Shown: positions 18,257 through 28,767, numbered from the stretch's first letter. The stretch: DNA of 64,000 bases from Paenisporosarcina antarctica (GCF_004367585.1 NZ_CP038015.1:1866001-1930000), one strand, 5' to 3'. Program-made: numbers and translations. The notes: generated by a model from the sequence alone, not told the origin.

Positions 18257-19359
18257 GCAAGTACCTCAGCATCTTTTAATACATCTGCTAACTTCTGTAA
18301 GAATTCTTTATTTTGGTCATTTGTACCAATAGTTACTCGAATATATCCAGGTGTTCCAATCGCGTTTCCACTACGTATAATAAAGCCTTTTTTCAAAAGA
18401 CCTTCGAAAACTAAATCAGAATCAGCTTTCACTTCAAGAAGAACAAAGTTTCCTTGTGTTGGGTATATGTGTAGTTGATGCTCTTTTGCAAACTTCTCTA
18501 ATTGCTTTATGCCAGATTCATTTTGAATGCGACATGATTCAATAAATGATGAGTCTTGCAATGCCACAAGTGCTACACCTTGACTAATGGCTGCATTGTT
18601 AAATGGTTCGCGAACTGGATCTAATTTAGCAATCAATTCTTTTTGTGCCACCGCATAACCTACTCGAAAACCTGCTAGACCATAGGCTTTTGAAAACGTA
18701 CGTAAAATAATGACATTTTCATGGTCTTTTATTAATTCAATAGAGTTCTTATAAGTAGAATCTGTTATGTACTCAAAATATGCTTCGTCCAAAACTATGA
18801 GGACTTCTTTGGGAACTTTTTGAATGAATTCTTCCAACTCATGTTGTTCAATTAGCATACCTGTTGGATTATTTGGAGAACACAACCAAACTACGGCTGT
18901 AGATTCATCTATTTGAAGAGCCATTTCTTGTAAATCATGTGCACCTTTAATCAACGGGACTTCACGAACTTCTGCACCTTCAATAATAGCGTTATGACGA
19001 TATTGAGGGAAAGTAGGCGTGGCCATAACTGTATTGACTCCAGGTTGTAGTAACGCGCGAGAAATCATCATAATTATTTCATCTGAACCATTACCAAATA
19101 ACAGTTGGTCTTCTTCCACACCTACTACATTTGCTAAAGCGAGACGTAGAGCACTTGCATATCCATCAGGATAAATAGCGTGATTAATCGATAGATTCTC
19201 CATAAATTCACGGACCTTTGGTGAACATCCAAAAGGATTCTCGTTGGAGGCTAACTTGACGATTTCATCTAGGCCAAACATCTTTTTCACTTCATCAATG
19301 GAACGTCCTGGTTGATATGGTTTCATCCCTGTTAATTGATTTTTCCACTGCATCGTCAT
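18253..19359 (-). CDS. hisC: Histidinol-phosphate / aromatic aminotransferase (hisC)
   Basis: PLP-dependent aminotransferase of fold type I, 368 residues. The Schiff-base lysine is in TFSKAYGLAGFRVGY near residue 228, and CSPNNPTG is the cofactor loop. In B. subtilis the enzyme serves both histidine and the last step of phenylalanine and tyrosine synthesis, which suits its place between aroH and tyrA. ATG 19359 or 19353 could be used. Confidence 0.94.
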   Translation of the reverse strand: MTMQWKNQLTGMKPYQPGRSIDEVKKMFGLDEIVKLASNENPFGCSPKVREFMENLSINHAIYPDGYASALRLALANVVGVEEDQLLFGNGSDEIIMMISRALLQPGVNTVMATPTFPQYRHNAIIEGAEVREVPLIKGAHDLQEMALQIDESTAVVWLCSPNNPTGMLIEQHELEEFIQKVPKEVLIVLDEAYFEYITDSTYKNSIELIKDHENVIILRTFSKAYGLAGFRVGYAVAQKELIAKLDPVREPFNNAAISQGVALVALQDSSFIESCRIQNESGIKQLEKFAKEHQLHIYPTQGNFVLLEVKADSDLVFEGLLKKGFIIRSGNAIGTPGYIRVTIGTNDQNKEFLQKLADVLKDAEVLA

Positions 19360-19373
19360 TCGCCTCTACTTTC

Positions 19374-19745
19374 TCAAGTTATGCTTGTAATTAAATCAGG
19401 TCTAAGTTTCATTGCTTCATTCAAATATACATGATGAATGTCGCGTTGTGATTTTTCTGTATTGACGTGCATTAATATTCGAATACACTTCGTGATTGCG
19501 CCTGGTACATCCATTTCATGGGTACACATAACAGGTACATATGTCCATTCAGGGATACTTCGTACAGCTTTAGCTGGAAAAGTAGCAGCAATATCAGTCG
19601 TCGTAGAAACGACAACAGATGCTACATCTTCAGGTCTTATATTATTTTCTTTTGCCATCGCTAAAACTAGCTTTTCAGTTTCTGATAATATATGTGATGC
19701 CAAATCTTCTGGAATCGTTGTTGCTCCTCGAATGCCTCGTATCAT
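19374..19745 (-). CDS. aroH: Chorismate mutase, AroH class (aroH)
   Basis: Rearranges chorismate to prephenate. A monofunctional AroH-type enzyme of 123 residues with MIRGIRGATTI at the N-terminus (Arg7 region) and the CTHEMDVPGAI segment of the active site. ATG 19745 follows GGAGGTGCACAA and overlaps the aroB stop as ATGA. In B. subtilis the trp genes lie between this gene and hisC; here only 14 bases separate the two. Confidence 0.95.
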   Translation of the reverse strand: MIRGIRGATTIPEDLASHILSETEKLVLAMAKENNIRPEDVASVVVSTTTDIAATFPAKAVRSIPEWTYVPVMCTHEMDVPGAITKCIRILMHVNTEKSQRDIHHVYLNEAMKLRPDLITSIT

Positions 19746-20848
19746 TTGTGCACCTCCATACTCCATTTTCGTAATTGTTCATGTGCTAATAGTACTTCTT
19801 TAACTGACACGATTTCCATACAAGGTTGACCAATCTGTTCGAGTAATACGAAGTGAAGATCACCGAAAGATGATTTTTTATCTCGTTTCATATAACCAAT
19901 GAGTGTATCTATTTTATGCTCTAAAACGGGGTCAAAAGAATAACCGAATGCGCATAATGCATCAAATAATTTACGCGCTGTGCCTTTTTGTAGTGATTGT
20001 ACTTTTTCACTTAGAAGAAGTGAAATAACCAATCCAATTGCAACAGATTCCCCGTGCGTTATTTTCCCATACCCAGTTGAAGCTTCAATAGCATGGCCAT
20101 AAGTGTGACCTAAATTTAAATATTTCCTAACCGATTGTTCAAACTCATCAGCTTCAACTATCGCTGCTTTTACTTGTATGCCTTTCACTAAATAAGACAA
20201 ATACTGGTCATTCGAAATTTCATAAAAAGTTTGAAACGAAAATAACTCTTCTACCCAACGATGATCGGATATGAGTGCATGTTTAATTACTTCTGCCATA
20301 CCAGATAAGATTTCTTTAGGAGGCAATGTGCTTAATGTTGAGACATCGAATAACACAGCATCAGGCTGATAAAATGAGCCAATCATATTTTTGCCTTGTG
20401 GATGATTGATTGCCGTTTTCCCACCTACTGCACTATCATGGGCTAATATGGTCGTTGGACATTGAAAAAAAGGAATACCTCTCATAAATGTCGATGCAAC
20501 GAAGCCAACGACGTCTCCAGAAGCGCCTCCACCTAAAGCAAAGGCGATTGTTTTTCTTGTGCAGCCTACTTCAAGCAAAAATGAATGACATGCCATAAAC
20601 GTTTCTACAGCTTTACTTGATTCTCCCGCTGGTAATTTGAATACATGCACAGCTTTTTTACTAATTAATTCAAGAGGCCTTAGTAAATTTTCTAAATGAA
20701 GTTTCGCAACCACTTCGTCAACAAAAATAACTACATGGTCAGCTTTTTGTAATTGCTTTTCATAAAGAGTTAATACACTCTCGTAAATATGTGAACCCAC
20801 ATAAACGTTATAGTGCTTATTTTTCGTGTCGATTGAAATGGTCTGCAT
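19742..20848 (-). CDS. aroB: 3-dehydroquinate synthase (aroB)
   Basis: Second shikimate-pathway enzyme, NAD- and zinc-dependent cyclase. The nucleotide loop GGGASGDVVGF and the segment DSAVGGKTAINH are clear, and metal ligands sit in NLGHTYGHAIE and ITHGESVAIG. Its 368 residues are normal. It is three bases after aroC and overlaps aroH. Confidence 0.96.
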   Translation of the reverse strand: MQTISIDTKNKHYNVYVGSHIYESVLTLYEKQLQKADHVVIFVDEVVAKLHLENLLRPLELISKKAVHVFKLPAGESSKAVETFMACHSFLLEVGCTRKTIAFALGGGASGDVVGFVASTFMRGIPFFQCPTTILAHDSAVGGKTAINHPQGKNMIGSFYQPDAVLFDVSTLSTLPPKEILSGMAEVIKHALISDHRWVEELFSFQTFYEISNDQYLSYLVKGIQVKAAIVEADEFEQSVRKYLNLGHTYGHAIEASTGYGKITHGESVAIGLVISLLLSEKVQSLQKGTARKLFDALCAFGYSFDPVLEHKIDTLIGYMKRDKKSSFGDLHFVLLEQIGQPCMEIVSVKEVLLAHEQLRKWSMEVHK

Positions 20849-20851
20849 AAA

Positions 20852-22033
20852 TTAGAACTCCTTTGTATAAGCTCGGTGCTGATTAATCGAATCGACAAGT
20901 TGAGGCATTTGATCACTATGGAATTTTTCTAAAATCGCATTTGCAATTTCCCAAGCTACGACATGCTCAGCAACCACAGAAGCTGCAGGTACTGCACAAC
21001 TGTCTGAACGTTCAATACTTGCTTTAAATGGCTCTTTAGTTGAGATATCTACACTTTGTAGAGGTTTGTATAAAGTTGGAATAGGCTTCATCACACCACG
21101 AATCACAATTGGCATTCCTGTAGACATACCACCTTCAAGTCCACCTAAACGATTCGTTGTTCTTGTATAGCCTTGGTCTTGATCCCACACAATTTCATCA
21201 TGAACTTGACTTCCTGGCTTACGTGCCATTTCAAATCCCATGCCAACCTCAACACCTTTAAAGGCATTAATACTCATCACAGCCATTGCCAGTTTAGCAT
21301 CAAGTTTTCGGTCATAATGAACATAACTTCCGACTCCTGCTGGCATACCCTCGACTATTACTTCAACAACCCCGCCAATAGAGTCACCGTTTTCTTTTGC
21401 TTCGTCAATTGCTTTAACCATTAACTTTGAAGCTTCTTGGTCAACGCAATATACGGGATCGGCTTCAACAATTTCTCGTATTTGTGAAACAGATAAACTT
21501 TCACTTTTCTTTACATCTGCTTTAACTCCACCAATTTCAGTTACATGGGAGACAATACTGATACCAAGTTCAGACAACAGCTGTTTCGCTACTGCTCCTA
21601 CCGCAACTCGCACTGTTGTTTCACGTGCTGACGATCGTTCTAATACGTTGCGCAGATCTGTATGACCATATTTCATGCCACCTACTAAATCTGCGTGACC
21701 AGGCCGTGGACGTGTAATTTGACGCTTAACATCTTCTGGATTTAATCCTTCTACTAAAGGTTCAATGCCCATTACATGTGTCCAATGTTTCCAATCGTCA
21801 TTTGTTACAACTAGTGCAATAGGAGAACCTAATGTCTTCCCGTGACGCACACCTGACGTAATATCAACTGTGTCTGTCTCAATTTGCATACGTCGGCCTC
21901 GACCATGTCCTCCCTGTCTTCTTTTTAAATCTTTATTTATCATTTCTGCAGTAATATGTAATTGTGCAGGTAAACCTTCTATAATGGCGGTCAATTGTGG
22001 ACCGTGAGATTCTCCAGCCGTTAAATAACGCAT
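20852..22033 (-). CDS. aroC: Chorismate synthase (aroC; aroF in B. subtilis)
   Basis: FMN-dependent enzyme forming chorismate from [17 protein letters not shown] is the classic N-terminus, GRGRRMQIE and the RPGHAD segment follow. ATG 22033 comes after AAGGGGGAAAGCGTT and gives 393 residues; the upstream 25 codons are not family sequence. First gene of the aromatic cluster, preceded by its own promoter region and by the ndk terminator. Confidence 0.96.
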   Translation of the reverse strand: MRYLTAGESHGPQLTAIIEGLPAQLHITAEMINKDLKRRQGGHGRGRRMQIETDTVDITSGVRHGKTLGSPIALVVTNDDWKHWTHVMGIEPLVEGLNPEDVKRQITRPRPGHADLVGGMKYGHTDLRNVLERSSARETTVRVAVGAVAKQLLSELGISIVSHVTEIGGVKADVKKSESLSVSQIREIVEADPVYCVDQEASKLMVKAIDEAKENGDSIGGVVEVIVEGMPAGVGSYVHYDRKLDAKLAMAVMSINAFKGVEVGMGFEMARKPGSQVHDEIVWDQDQGYTRTTNRLGGLEGGMSTGMPIVIRGVMKPIPTLYKPLQSVDISTKEPFKASIERSDSCAVPAASVVAEHVVAWEIANAILEKFHSDQMPQLVDSINQHRAYTKEF

Positions 22034-22211
22034 AACGCTTTCCCCCTTCAACTCGCTAAAGTGTTTTAAAACACTATAACACAAATTATTTTGAATTTCA
22101 TCGTTCATTTCTGCAAATAAATGTCCTAAATTTATCGTGAGTTAGATAGAAGGTTGATGTTCTATTAACAAAACCATAGGTTAAGGGTTTAATATTTGTT
22201 AAGTACTTCTA

Positions 22212-22240
22212 ATCATACACCTTCTGAACCGTTTATTGAA
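22212..22240 (-). promoter_or_regulatory. Candidate promoter of the aro cluster
   Basis: On the minus strand TTCAAT and TATGAT are 17 bases apart, about 180 bases before aroC. The region 22034-22320 otherwise shows no open frame. The -35 is poor, so this is only a candidate. Confidence 0.35.
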
Positions 22241-22320
22241 TTCTTGTTAATTCAACATAGACGTTTTTCCTTCTCTTTTTACATATATACATTATAGCGT
22301 CCAGATAATTGAGGAATTAG

Positions 22321-22359
22321 AAAAAGCAGTCAAATGAAAAATCATTTGACTGCTTTCTT
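22321..22359 (-). terminator. Terminator of ndk
   Basis: AAGCAGTCAAATGA pairs with TCATTTGACTGCTT over a four-base loop and is followed by T residues on the minus strand, a few bases after the ndk stop. Confidence 0.95.
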
Positions 22360-22362
22360 TTA

Positions 22363-22809
22363 TTAGTTAATCCAGTTGTTAGCATCTTTCGTGTAAGAAA
22401 CTAGCTCTTCTTCTTTAAAGAATAGACCGATTTCGCGAACAGCGCTATCTGCCGAGTCAGAACCATGAATAATGTTTTTGCCAACTGTTACAGCAAAGTC
22501 CCCACGGATTGTCCCTGGAGCAGATTCTTTAGGGTTTGTAGCTCCTGTCATCAAACGACCAACAGAAATTACATTTTCACCTTCCCAAACCATTGCGAAA
22601 ACTGGTCCAGATGTAATGAACTCAACTAGTTCGCCGAAGAAAGGACGTTCTTTATGTTCGCCGTAGTGTTCTGCAGCAAGTTCAGGTGTGATTTGCATTA
22701 ATTTAGATCCAACTAATTGGAAGCCTTTCTTTTCGAAACGACCTACGATTTCGCCGATCAAGTTACGTTGTACGCCATCAGGTTTTACCATTAAAAATGT
22801 TCTTTCCAT
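22363..22809 (-). CDS. ndk: Nucleoside diphosphate kinase (ndk)
   Basis: Balances nucleoside triphosphates by phosphate transfer through a histidine. [17 protein letters not shown] is the standard N-terminus, and the catalytic histidine is in NIIHGSDS near residue 115. ATG 22809 after GGAGTG gives 148 residues. It ends the folE-to-hepT gene run and has its own terminator. Confidence 0.97.
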   Translation of the reverse strand: MERTFLMVKPDGVQRNLIGEIVGRFEKKGFQLVGSKLMQITPELAAEHYGEHKERPFFGELVEFITSGPVFAMVWEGENVISVGRLMTGATNPKESAPGTIRGDFAVTVGKNIIHGSDSADSAVREIGLFFKEEELVSYTKDANNWIN

Positions 22810-22916
22810 AATAAACACTCCATTTCAATTGAATCTTAGTAGAATTATCCCCACTTTACAGAGAACTTTATTCACCCTAAAAAATATTACCATTGTCTAT
22901 ACATTTGTTCAACATT

Positions 22917-23882
22917 TTAAAATTCACGTTTGCCCATATAAAGCGCGATATCCCTTAATGATTTTTTGGCAGGGGATGAGGGTAGTGCATCAATTTCTTT
23001 TAATGCTTTTTGTAAATACCTATTGCTAATCGCTTTTGATTTAGGAATTGCGTCTGATTGTCGAATTCTTTTAACCAGAGCAAGTCGCTCGATTTCAGTC
23101 ATATTTCCAGAAATAGCATGTTCTAGAGCAGGTCTAAATTCGGGTGAATCCTTTAGAAAGAGAATCGGTAATGTAATATTGCCTTGAATTAAATCAGACC
23201 CAGCTGGCTTACCTAATTCTTTATCTGTTGAAGTAATATCCAAGATATCATCAATAATTTGGAATGACATTCCTACATAATAGCCGAATCGTTTTAAATG
23301 ATTGGCGGTTTTCTCATCAGCACCTGACACTACAGCACCGAGATGACAGCTCGATGCAATCAATAAAGCGGTTTTTCTTTTAATGCGCCTAAAATAATCT
23401 TGAAGTCGTTGATCTAATTTAAATTTATCTTCAATTTGAATGATTTCTCCTACACATATCTCTACCATTGTGTAAGAAAGTATACGATGCGCTAATGGGT
23501 TTTTAATATTTGTTATGTATTCAAGCGCACGGGCAAAAATAAAATCGCCAGTATACATGGCGACTCGATTATTCCATTGAGCTTTAACAGTTAACTTCCC
23601 ACGTCTCATTTGTGAATCATCAATCACATCATCATGTACTAGAGAAGCCATATGTATAAGTTCTAAAGGAACTGCGACATCTTTCATTTGTTGAATTTGA
23701 TAATGACCAAATTTAGCTGCTAGTAAAACAAAAACGGGTCGCATCCGTTTTCCACCCGCTTGTAATAAATGAAGAGAAGCTTCATTGAGTAAGTCTGAAG
23801 ACGAGTTTACCGCTTTTTCTAATTCTTTTTCAATGAGATCTAAGTCTGAACGCATTTCAGAATAGAGCATCTTCAACTTCAT
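22917..23882 (-). CDS. hepT: Heptaprenyl diphosphate synthase component II (hepT)
   Basis: Catalytic subunit of the two-part long-chain prenyl diphosphate synthase that makes the menaquinone-7 side chain. The first aspartate-rich motif is DDVIDDSQMRRG near residue 84, the second DDILD near residue 210. About 321 residues from ATG 23882, which follows GGTGG; GTG 23891 is the alternative. HepS and MenG are encoded just upstream. Confidence 0.95.
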   Translation of the reverse strand: MKLKMLYSEMRSDLDLIEKELEKAVNSSSDLLNEASLHLLQAGGKRMRPVFVLLAAKFGHYQIQQMKDVAVPLELIHMASLVHDDVIDDSQMRRGKLTVKAQWNNRVAMYTGDFIFARALEYITNIKNPLAHRILSYTMVEICVGEIIQIEDKFKLDQRLQDYFRRIKRKTALLIASSCHLGAVVSGADEKTANHLKRFGYYVGMSFQIIDDILDITSTDKELGKPAGSDLIQGNITLPILFLKDSPEFRPALEHAISGNMTEIERLALVKRIRQSDAIPKSKAISNRYLQKALKEIDALPSSPAKKSLRDIALYMGKREF

Positions 23883-23914
23883 CTTTTCCACCGCAACTAA
23901 CCTTCTCCCAATAA

Positions 23915-24616
23915 TTAAACTTTTTTAATACCAATGTGTCTTGCGGCAGCTCCACCGCTATATGGCTTATATTCTACCTGAACAAATCCAGCTTGTTCGA
24001 GCATTTTTGCAAGTGCTTTCATCCCTGGGAAATCTTTAGCAGATTCTTGTAACCAAGAATATTCTTTGTAGCTCTTCGCAAAAAACTTACCAAAGACTGG
24101 CATCACATATTTAAAATAAAAACGAAACAGTTGCTTAAATACTGGCACATCAGATTGAGATGTTTCTAAACAAACAAACATACCGCCTGGTTTGAGAACG
24201 CGATGAATTTCTTTTAATACTTGCATATAATCCGGAACATTACGCAAGCCAAAACCAATCGTGACATAGTCAAACGTTGAATCAAGAAAAGGTAATTCCA
24301 TTGCATTGCCATGGAGTAACTCAATTTGCGGAAAAGCTTTCACTTTCTCATAGCCAACATTCAACATATTTTGGCTGAAATCTAACCCAATTGCTTTTCC
24401 TTCTGGCCCAACCGCTTGTCCCATAGAAATAGTCCAATCAGCAGTTCCGCAACAAACATCGAGCGTTGTGCTCCCTTGCTCAACATTTATACGAGACATA
24501 GTGTCTTCACGCCATTTTTTATGTTGTTGAAAGCTTATGACTGAATTCATTTTATCGTAATTACCAGAAATCTTTTCAAATACTTCATGTACGCGTTGCT
24601 CTTTTGTTTTGGTCAA
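23915..24616 (-). CDS. menG: Demethylmenaquinone methyltransferase (menG/ubiE)
   Basis: SAM-dependent methyltransferase that finishes menaquinone. [11 protein letters not shown] is the SAM-binding loop near residue 52, GFGLRNVPD and [10 protein letters not shown] follow. Its 233 residues match the family. It lies between hepS and hepT, the conserved Bacillales arrangement, seven bases after hepS. Confidence 0.96.
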   Translation of the reverse strand: MTKTKEQRVHEVFEKISGNYDKMNSVISFQQHKKWREDTMSRINVEQGSTTLDVCCGTADWTISMGQAVGPEGKAIGLDFSQNMLNVGYEKVKAFPQIELLHGNAMELPFLDSTFDYVTIGFGLRNVPDYMQVLKEIHRVLKPGGMFVCLETSQSDVPVFKQLFRFYFKYVMPVFGKFFAKSYKEYSWLQESAKDFPGMKALAKMLEQAGFVQVEYKPYSGGAAARHIGIKKV

Positions 24617-24623
24617 GACAATG

Positions 24624-25412
24624 TCACCTTTCTCTCATAACTGACACTTGCTCATTTAATCGTAGTCCATACAAATTCACTAAGAATTGTTGAACAGAAT
24701 CGCTGAGTAGGCGAGATTGTAATAGTTCTTCCATCATTTCATTTTTTTGTGTTGCTAGTTCCTGATTCAATAATACAAGCCAAGTTTGAGAAAAACCAAA
24801 TTCAAATTCACTTTGGGCTAAGGATTCTTGGAAACGAGATGCTTTTCCTTGTTTTACAAGTTCTAACTCATATGCAATACGATGAATTAGTAAACCGCGG
24901 CGAGCAAAAGGTTTATACATAGAAAAATCAAAATGATCATAAAACTGTTCCATGGATAGACTTTCTATCGTTTGGATAGTCTCCATCCACTTTTCAAAGG
25001 ATTGCTTTACATCATCGTAAACAGATGCTTTTTTCTCACTAATATCAATAATTCCATTTGATAATGATCGAATTAATTCAATATTAGATAGCTTTGCTAA
25101 CATTTGATAGTAAAGGCCACTATAATAATCCCCTGCTAAAACTGTTAATTGCTGACTTTTAGAAGATGCATTTAATTCTTTTATTTGATCATGTGCCGAT
25201 AGAGCACTATAAATAACTGCTACTGAAATAGCAGACTTTTCATGTTCATCATTCCACCGATTCCCGTTTAGTAAAGGAAGCAGCAAAAAATATAAGCGGT
25301 CTTCGCGAAGATCCGGATCTCCCGCATGTTTACGAAGAGTCCGATGACGAACCTGTTCTAATATTTTTGTTTTCAATTGTAGGATTGTATGTTGAATGAT
25401 TTGTTCGGTCAT
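24624..25412 (-). CDS. hepS: Heptaprenyl diphosphate synthase component I (hepS)
   Basis: Non-catalytic partner of HepT that sets product length. All-helical, 262 residues, poorly conserved in sequence. The [13 protein letters not shown] motif near residue 94 and the gene order with menG and hepT identify it. Nothing unusual seen. Confidence 0.9.
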   Translation of the reverse strand: MTEQIIQHTILQLKTKILEQVRHRTLRKHAGDPDLREDRLYFLLLPLLNGNRWNDEHEKSAISVAVIYSALSAHDQIKELNASSKSQQLTVLAGDYYSGLYYQMLAKLSNIELIRSLSNGIIDISEKKASVYDDVKQSFEKWMETIQTIESLSMEQFYDHFDFSMYKPFARRGLLIHRIAYELELVKQGKASRFQESLAQSEFEFGFSQTWLVLLNQELATQKNEMMEELLQSRLLSDSVQQFLVNLYGLRLNEQVSVMRER

Positions 25413-25496
25413 CGTACATGCTCCATTTCGCTATATTGCCGGTGTCGTATTTTGTCATTATAGCACAGCATGCCTAGTCATTCACTTAGACATAAC

Positions 25497-25718
25497 CTAT
25501 TTTTTAGTTTCACTAAAAATCGTGCCATGTGTTGTTTGTATTTCTGCTTTACCACGGATTTTCATTGCTGAAGTATGCTCAGTGAATTGTGCAACCATAA
25601 CTTCACCACAATCTAATTTCTCAGAGTGATGAAACTTGGTGTCTGTCCCTCTTGTCAGACCAATTACGTTAACACCATCTTCTTCTGCACGAATTACAAT
25701 GTATTCTGTTTGCGCCAT
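25497..25718 (-). CDS. mtrB: Tryptophan RNA-binding attenuation protein TRAP (mtrB)
   Basis: Subunit of the 11-mer TRAP ring that binds GAG/UAG-repeat RNA when loaded with tryptophan. The 73-residue protein keeps the core [17 protein letters not shown], the His-Ser-Glu-Lys turn and [18 protein letters not shown] 25718 follows AAAGGAGAG. It is directly downstream of folE, as in B. subtilis mtrAB. The usual target, the trp operon, is not in the neighbouring aro cluster here. Confidence 0.96.
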   Translation of the reverse strand: MAQTEYIVIRAEEDGVNVIGLTRGTDTKFHHSEKLDCGEVMVAQFTEHTSAMKIRGKAEIQTTHGTIFSETKK

Positions 25719-25793
25719 TATACACTCTCCTTTATGAACCAAATTGTCTATATAATATATCATAGCATATCATATTTCCCGAAGTTTACATGC

Positions 25794-26363
25794 TCATTTC
25801 ATTTGTATGAATGACAATATCTCACTACGTTTAACATGATCTTGTTCATAGATTCCACGCGCGACGGCAGTTACAGTTTTTGCTCCAGGTTTTTTTATTC
25901 CTCGCATGGTCATACACATATGCTCTGCTTCGATTACAACATAAACACCATAAGGTTTAAGCATCTCCATGATAGAATCTGCAATTGTGGAAGTAATTCG
26001 TTCTTGTAGTTGTGGACGTCTAGCAGTTGTTTCAACAGCTCGTGCTAATTTACTAAGACCCGTAACGACTCCACCTCTTGGAATATAGGCAATGTGCGCT
26101 TTACCGTAAAATGGAACTAAGTGATGTTCACACATCGAATGAAAAGGAATATCTTTAACCAATACTAATTCTTCATGTTCTTCGTGAAAGACTGTTTTAA
26201 AATATTCTTTTGGATCTTCATTCAATCCTGAAAACATTTCAGCATACATTTTCGCAACACGTTTTGGTGTTTCGATTAAACCTTCACGTTGTGGATCTTC
26301 GCCAACTGCTTCAAGAATCATTTTTACTGCTTCTTCTATTTTTTGTAAATTTACTGTTGACAC
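25794..26363 (-). CDS. folE: GTP cyclohydrolase I (folE, mtrA)
   Basis: Opens GTP to dihydroneopterin triphosphate for folate. The zinc ligands lie in [18 protein letters not shown] and MCMTMRG, and [10 protein letters not shown] is typical. GTG 26363 is preferred: AGGAGG lies eight bases before it, while GTG 26372 overlaps the ribosome binding site. This gives 189 residues. First gene before mtrB. Confidence 0.96.
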   Translation of the reverse strand: MSTVNLQKIEEAVKMILEAVGEDPQREGLIETPKRVAKMYAEMFSGLNEDPKEYFKTVFHEEHEELVLVKDIPFHSMCEHHLVPFYGKAHIAYIPRGGVVTGLSKLARAVETTARRPQLQERITSTIADSIMEMLKPYGVYVVIEAEHMCMTMRGIKKPGAKTVTAVARGIYEQDHVKRSEILSFIQMK

Positions 26364-26702
26364 GACGGACACCTCCTAATAGTTAAAACACACCTTAAAG
26401 CGCGCTAATTATGGCGCTTAGTATTCTTGAGTAAAGTAGTGGACACAAAGTGAACTCTTAATTCGCATCGTGTACTAACGGGGTTATGAAAGACATCTTA
26501 TTACCTTTTATATATAAGTGAATCGTAGCACACCATTAAATGTTACGCAAAATCGTTTGATTCGTCTATATTTTTTTCGAAAAAATAACTTACAGCCAAA
26601 ATAGTATAAGCTGAATTTTTCTAATACTGATATTTTTAAATTTTTTTTCAAAGTCTATTAAGAAATCGAAAAGCGTTCTTAAAAGTCTGAAAGCATAAAA
26701 TT
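26364..26702. other. Intergenic region between hup and folE
   Basis: About 340 AT-rich bases. Apart from the folE ribosome binding site it has an inverted repeat AAGCGC..GCGCTT at 26398-26419 in the folE leader, and a palindrome TTTTTTCGAAAAAA near 26570. No ORF with a start signal. The inverted repeat could be an operator or leader hairpin. Confidence 0.4.
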
Positions 26703-26703
26703 A

Positions 26704-26748
26704 AAAAAAGAACGGCTTTTGTGAAAAATTCACAAAAGCCGTTCTTAT
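26704..26748 (-). terminator. Terminator of hup
   Basis: AAGAACGGCTTTTGTGAA pairs with its complement over a five-base loop, followed on the minus strand by seven T residues. It is about 20 bases after the hup stop. Confidence 0.95.
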
Positions 26749-26765
26749 GTACGTGCAAACACGAT

Positions 26766-27038
26766 TTACTTAACCGCGTCCTTAAGAGCTTTACCTGGTT
26801 TAAAAGCAGGTACTTTGCTTGCAGCAATGTCAATCTCCATACCTGTTTGTGGGTTACGACCCTTACGAGCAGCACGTTCACGAACTTCAAAGTTACCAAA
26901 TCCAATAAGTTGGATTTTTTCACCTTTTGCAAGAGCATCTTGTATTGTATCAAATACAGCATCAACTGCTTTAGAAGAATCTTTTTTAGACATATCCGCC
27001 GCTTCAGCTACAGAGTTTACTAATTCAGTTTTATTCAC
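26766..27038 (-). CDS. hup: HU-type DNA-binding protein (hup/hbs)
   Basis: Histone-like protein of 90 residues that bends DNA and compacts the nucleoid. [14 protein letters not shown] at the start, [21 protein letters not shown] in the DNA-binding arm and [15 protein letters not shown] at the end are diagnostic. GTG 27038 is five bases past AGGAGGTGA, whereas ATG 27047 abuts it. Monocistronic with a strong terminator. Confidence 0.97.
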   Translation of the reverse strand: MNKTELVNSVAEAADMSKKDSSKAVDAVFDTIQDALAKGEKIQLIGFGNFEVRERAARKGRNPQTGMEIDIAASKVPAFKPGKALKDAVK

Positions 27039-27159
27039 ACCATTCACCTCCTCTCAAAGGGGATGGAATCTCAATCATGTAAAAAGAGTATCATAACCAA
27101 AAAGGCTACGCAACAATATTCCTGCGACAATTGCCAAGTTAATGCAGAAAAACCATAAA

Positions 27160-27203
27160 AAAAAGGAGAAAAGGACTTTTCGCATAGGTAAATGCGAGGT
27201 CCT
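27160..27203 (-). terminator. Terminator of spoIVA
   Basis: GGACCTCGCAT and ATGCG..GTCC form a stem just after the spoIVA stop; the minus strand then runs into CTTTTCTCCTTTTTTTT. Confidence 0.8.
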
Positions 27204-27211
27204 CTGCTCTT

Positions 27212-28690
27212 TTACAGGATAAATGTAACCATTCCACGATCGCCTTCATTTACCATACGTTCTATCGTTTCACGCATACGTTTCTTCGCATGTGTAGGAA
27301 CAGCTTCTGTTTTAAAACGCATACTTTCTTTTAACATTTCGTGTAAGGGAGTTCCGAATAATGAAGTCTCCCATAACGCTTCACGATTATGATAATATGC
27401 CTCTTTTAAATCTTTCAATAGCTGTTGACTATGAAATTCAGAGCCAATTAAAGGTGAGAATTCAGCATCCATATCAACACGGATGATGTGCAGTGAAGGT
27501 GCTTTCGCTTTCATTCTTACACCGAAGAAATCATTTTGTTTAATTAATTCTGGAGCAGATGGTTGGAAATCTTGAACCGATGGTAATGAAACACCATAGC
27601 CACTTTCTTTGGCCATTTCAATGGCTTCGTGAAATCGAAGATAAGATTTTTTTGCATATGATGATTCTTTTACATATAAAAGCCAGTCTTTTTTCGTTAC
27701 AATTGGTTCTTCCAAAAAGTCAAGATAGGCTGATTGAAATGCTTCATTAGTTAAATCAACTTGAATTGAAGCACTACCTTTCCCTGCATCTACTTCAATT
27801 ACCTCGGCATGTTCAACATAAGGCTCTTTTGCTAAAAATGATGCTAAATCCTTAACATCACGTATTTTCGCAACTTGTTTAGACCATGACTCTAATGAAT
27901 TTTGAAGAGATTGAGTTAAAGGATGATCACTTTCTAGAACATCCATCCATTCAGGTTTTAATAGTTCAAATGTGGTCACAGGAAATTCATAAAGCGCTTC
28001 TTTTAAGACGTGTTGAATTTCCTGGACAGTCATTTTATCAACCGCTGCTGCAATGACCGGCACGTTGTATTTGTCTTGTAACTCCGAGCGTAATTTACCT
28101 GTTTGTTCATAAGCTGGAAATTTACTATTTAACAATACTACAAATGGTTTGCCAATTTCTTTTAATTGACCAATAATTTCCTCTTCCACTTGCTCTAGAG
28201 CTGCTCTAGAAATATCATTTACAGAACCATCCGTTGTCATTACAATCCCAATGGTGGAGTGATCTCTAATTACTTTATCTGTACCAATTCGTGCAGCTTC
28301 TTGAAACGGAATTGGTTCGTGATGCCACGGTGTGTGAACCAACTTAGGACCGTTTTCATCTTCATAACCTTTTGCACCATCAATAATATAACCTACACAA
28401 TCCGCCAGGCGAATATTAAAGCGGAATGCGTCATCGCCGACTTGAATACTAGTACCATGAGCTGGTACAAATTTCGGTTCGGCCGTCATAATTACTGGAC
28501 CAGGAGAGCTCTGAGGTAGTTCATCTTGGGCACGAAGTCTGTCCACTTCATCCGTCATATTCGGGATTACTAAACTTTCCATTACTCGTCTGACAAAAGT
28601 TGATTTCCCAACTCGTACTGGTCCAACAACACCGATATATACATCTCCATTTGTCCGTTCGGCTATTTGCTGATATAGCTCTTCAGTCAT
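27212..28690 (-). CDS. spoIVA: Stage IV sporulation protein A (spoIVA)
   Basis: ATPase that polymerises on the forespore surface and is the base of the spore coat. Walker A reads GPVRVGKST near residue 22. ATG 28690 after GGAAAGGGGACAATGAT gives 492 residues, the usual length. The upstream 18 codons are not conserved. It shows that the organism forms endospores. It sits between hup and yphF, as in B. subtilis. Confidence 0.97.
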   Translation of the reverse strand: MTEELYQQIAERTNGDVYIGVVGPVRVGKSTFVRRVMESLVIPNMTDEVDRLRAQDELPQSSPGPVIMTAEPKFVPAHGTSIQVGDDAFRFNIRLADCVGYIIDGAKGYEDENGPKLVHTPWHHEPIPFQEAARIGTDKVIRDHSTIGIVMTTDGSVNDISRAALEQVEEEIIGQLKEIGKPFVVLLNSKFPAYEQTGKLRSELQDKYNVPVIAAAVDKMTVQEIQHVLKEALYEFPVTTFELLKPEWMDVLESDHPLTQSLQNSLESWSKQVAKIRDVKDLASFLAKEPYVEHAEVIEVDAGKGSASIQVDLTNEAFQSAYLDFLEEPIVTKKDWLLYVKESSYAKKSYLRFHEAIEMAKESGYGVSLPSVQDFQPSAPELIKQNDFFGVRMKAKAPSLHIIRVDMDAEFSPLIGSEFHSQQLLKDLKEAYYHNREALWETSLFGTPLHEMLKESMRFKTEAVPTHAKKRMRETIERMVNEGDRGMVTFIL

Positions 28691-28717
28691 ATCATTGTCC
28701 CCTTTCCTACGCACTTT

Positions 28718-28725
28718 ATCGTATG
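28718..28725 (-). promoter_or_regulatory. Possible sigma-E -10 element of spoIVA
   Basis: CATACGAT on the minus strand, 28 bases before the spoIVA start, resembles the sigma-E -10 consensus. I could not find a convincing -35, because the expected place is the yphF terminator T-tract. Confidence 0.3.
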
Positions 28726-28729
28726 CACA

Positions 28730-28762
28730 AAAAAAACGTTTCATGCATATGCATGAAACGTT
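28730..28762 (-). terminator. Terminator of yphF
   Basis: Palindrome AAACGTTTCATGCATATGCATGAAACGTTT followed by T residues on the minus strand, directly after yphF. Confidence 0.92.
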
Positions 28763-28767
28763 TGTCT

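Noticed and set aside
26648-26965. Frame of 105 codons on the minus strand overlapping hup
   Set aside because: It runs through the hup gene and terminator in another frame; the composition is typical of a shadow frame.
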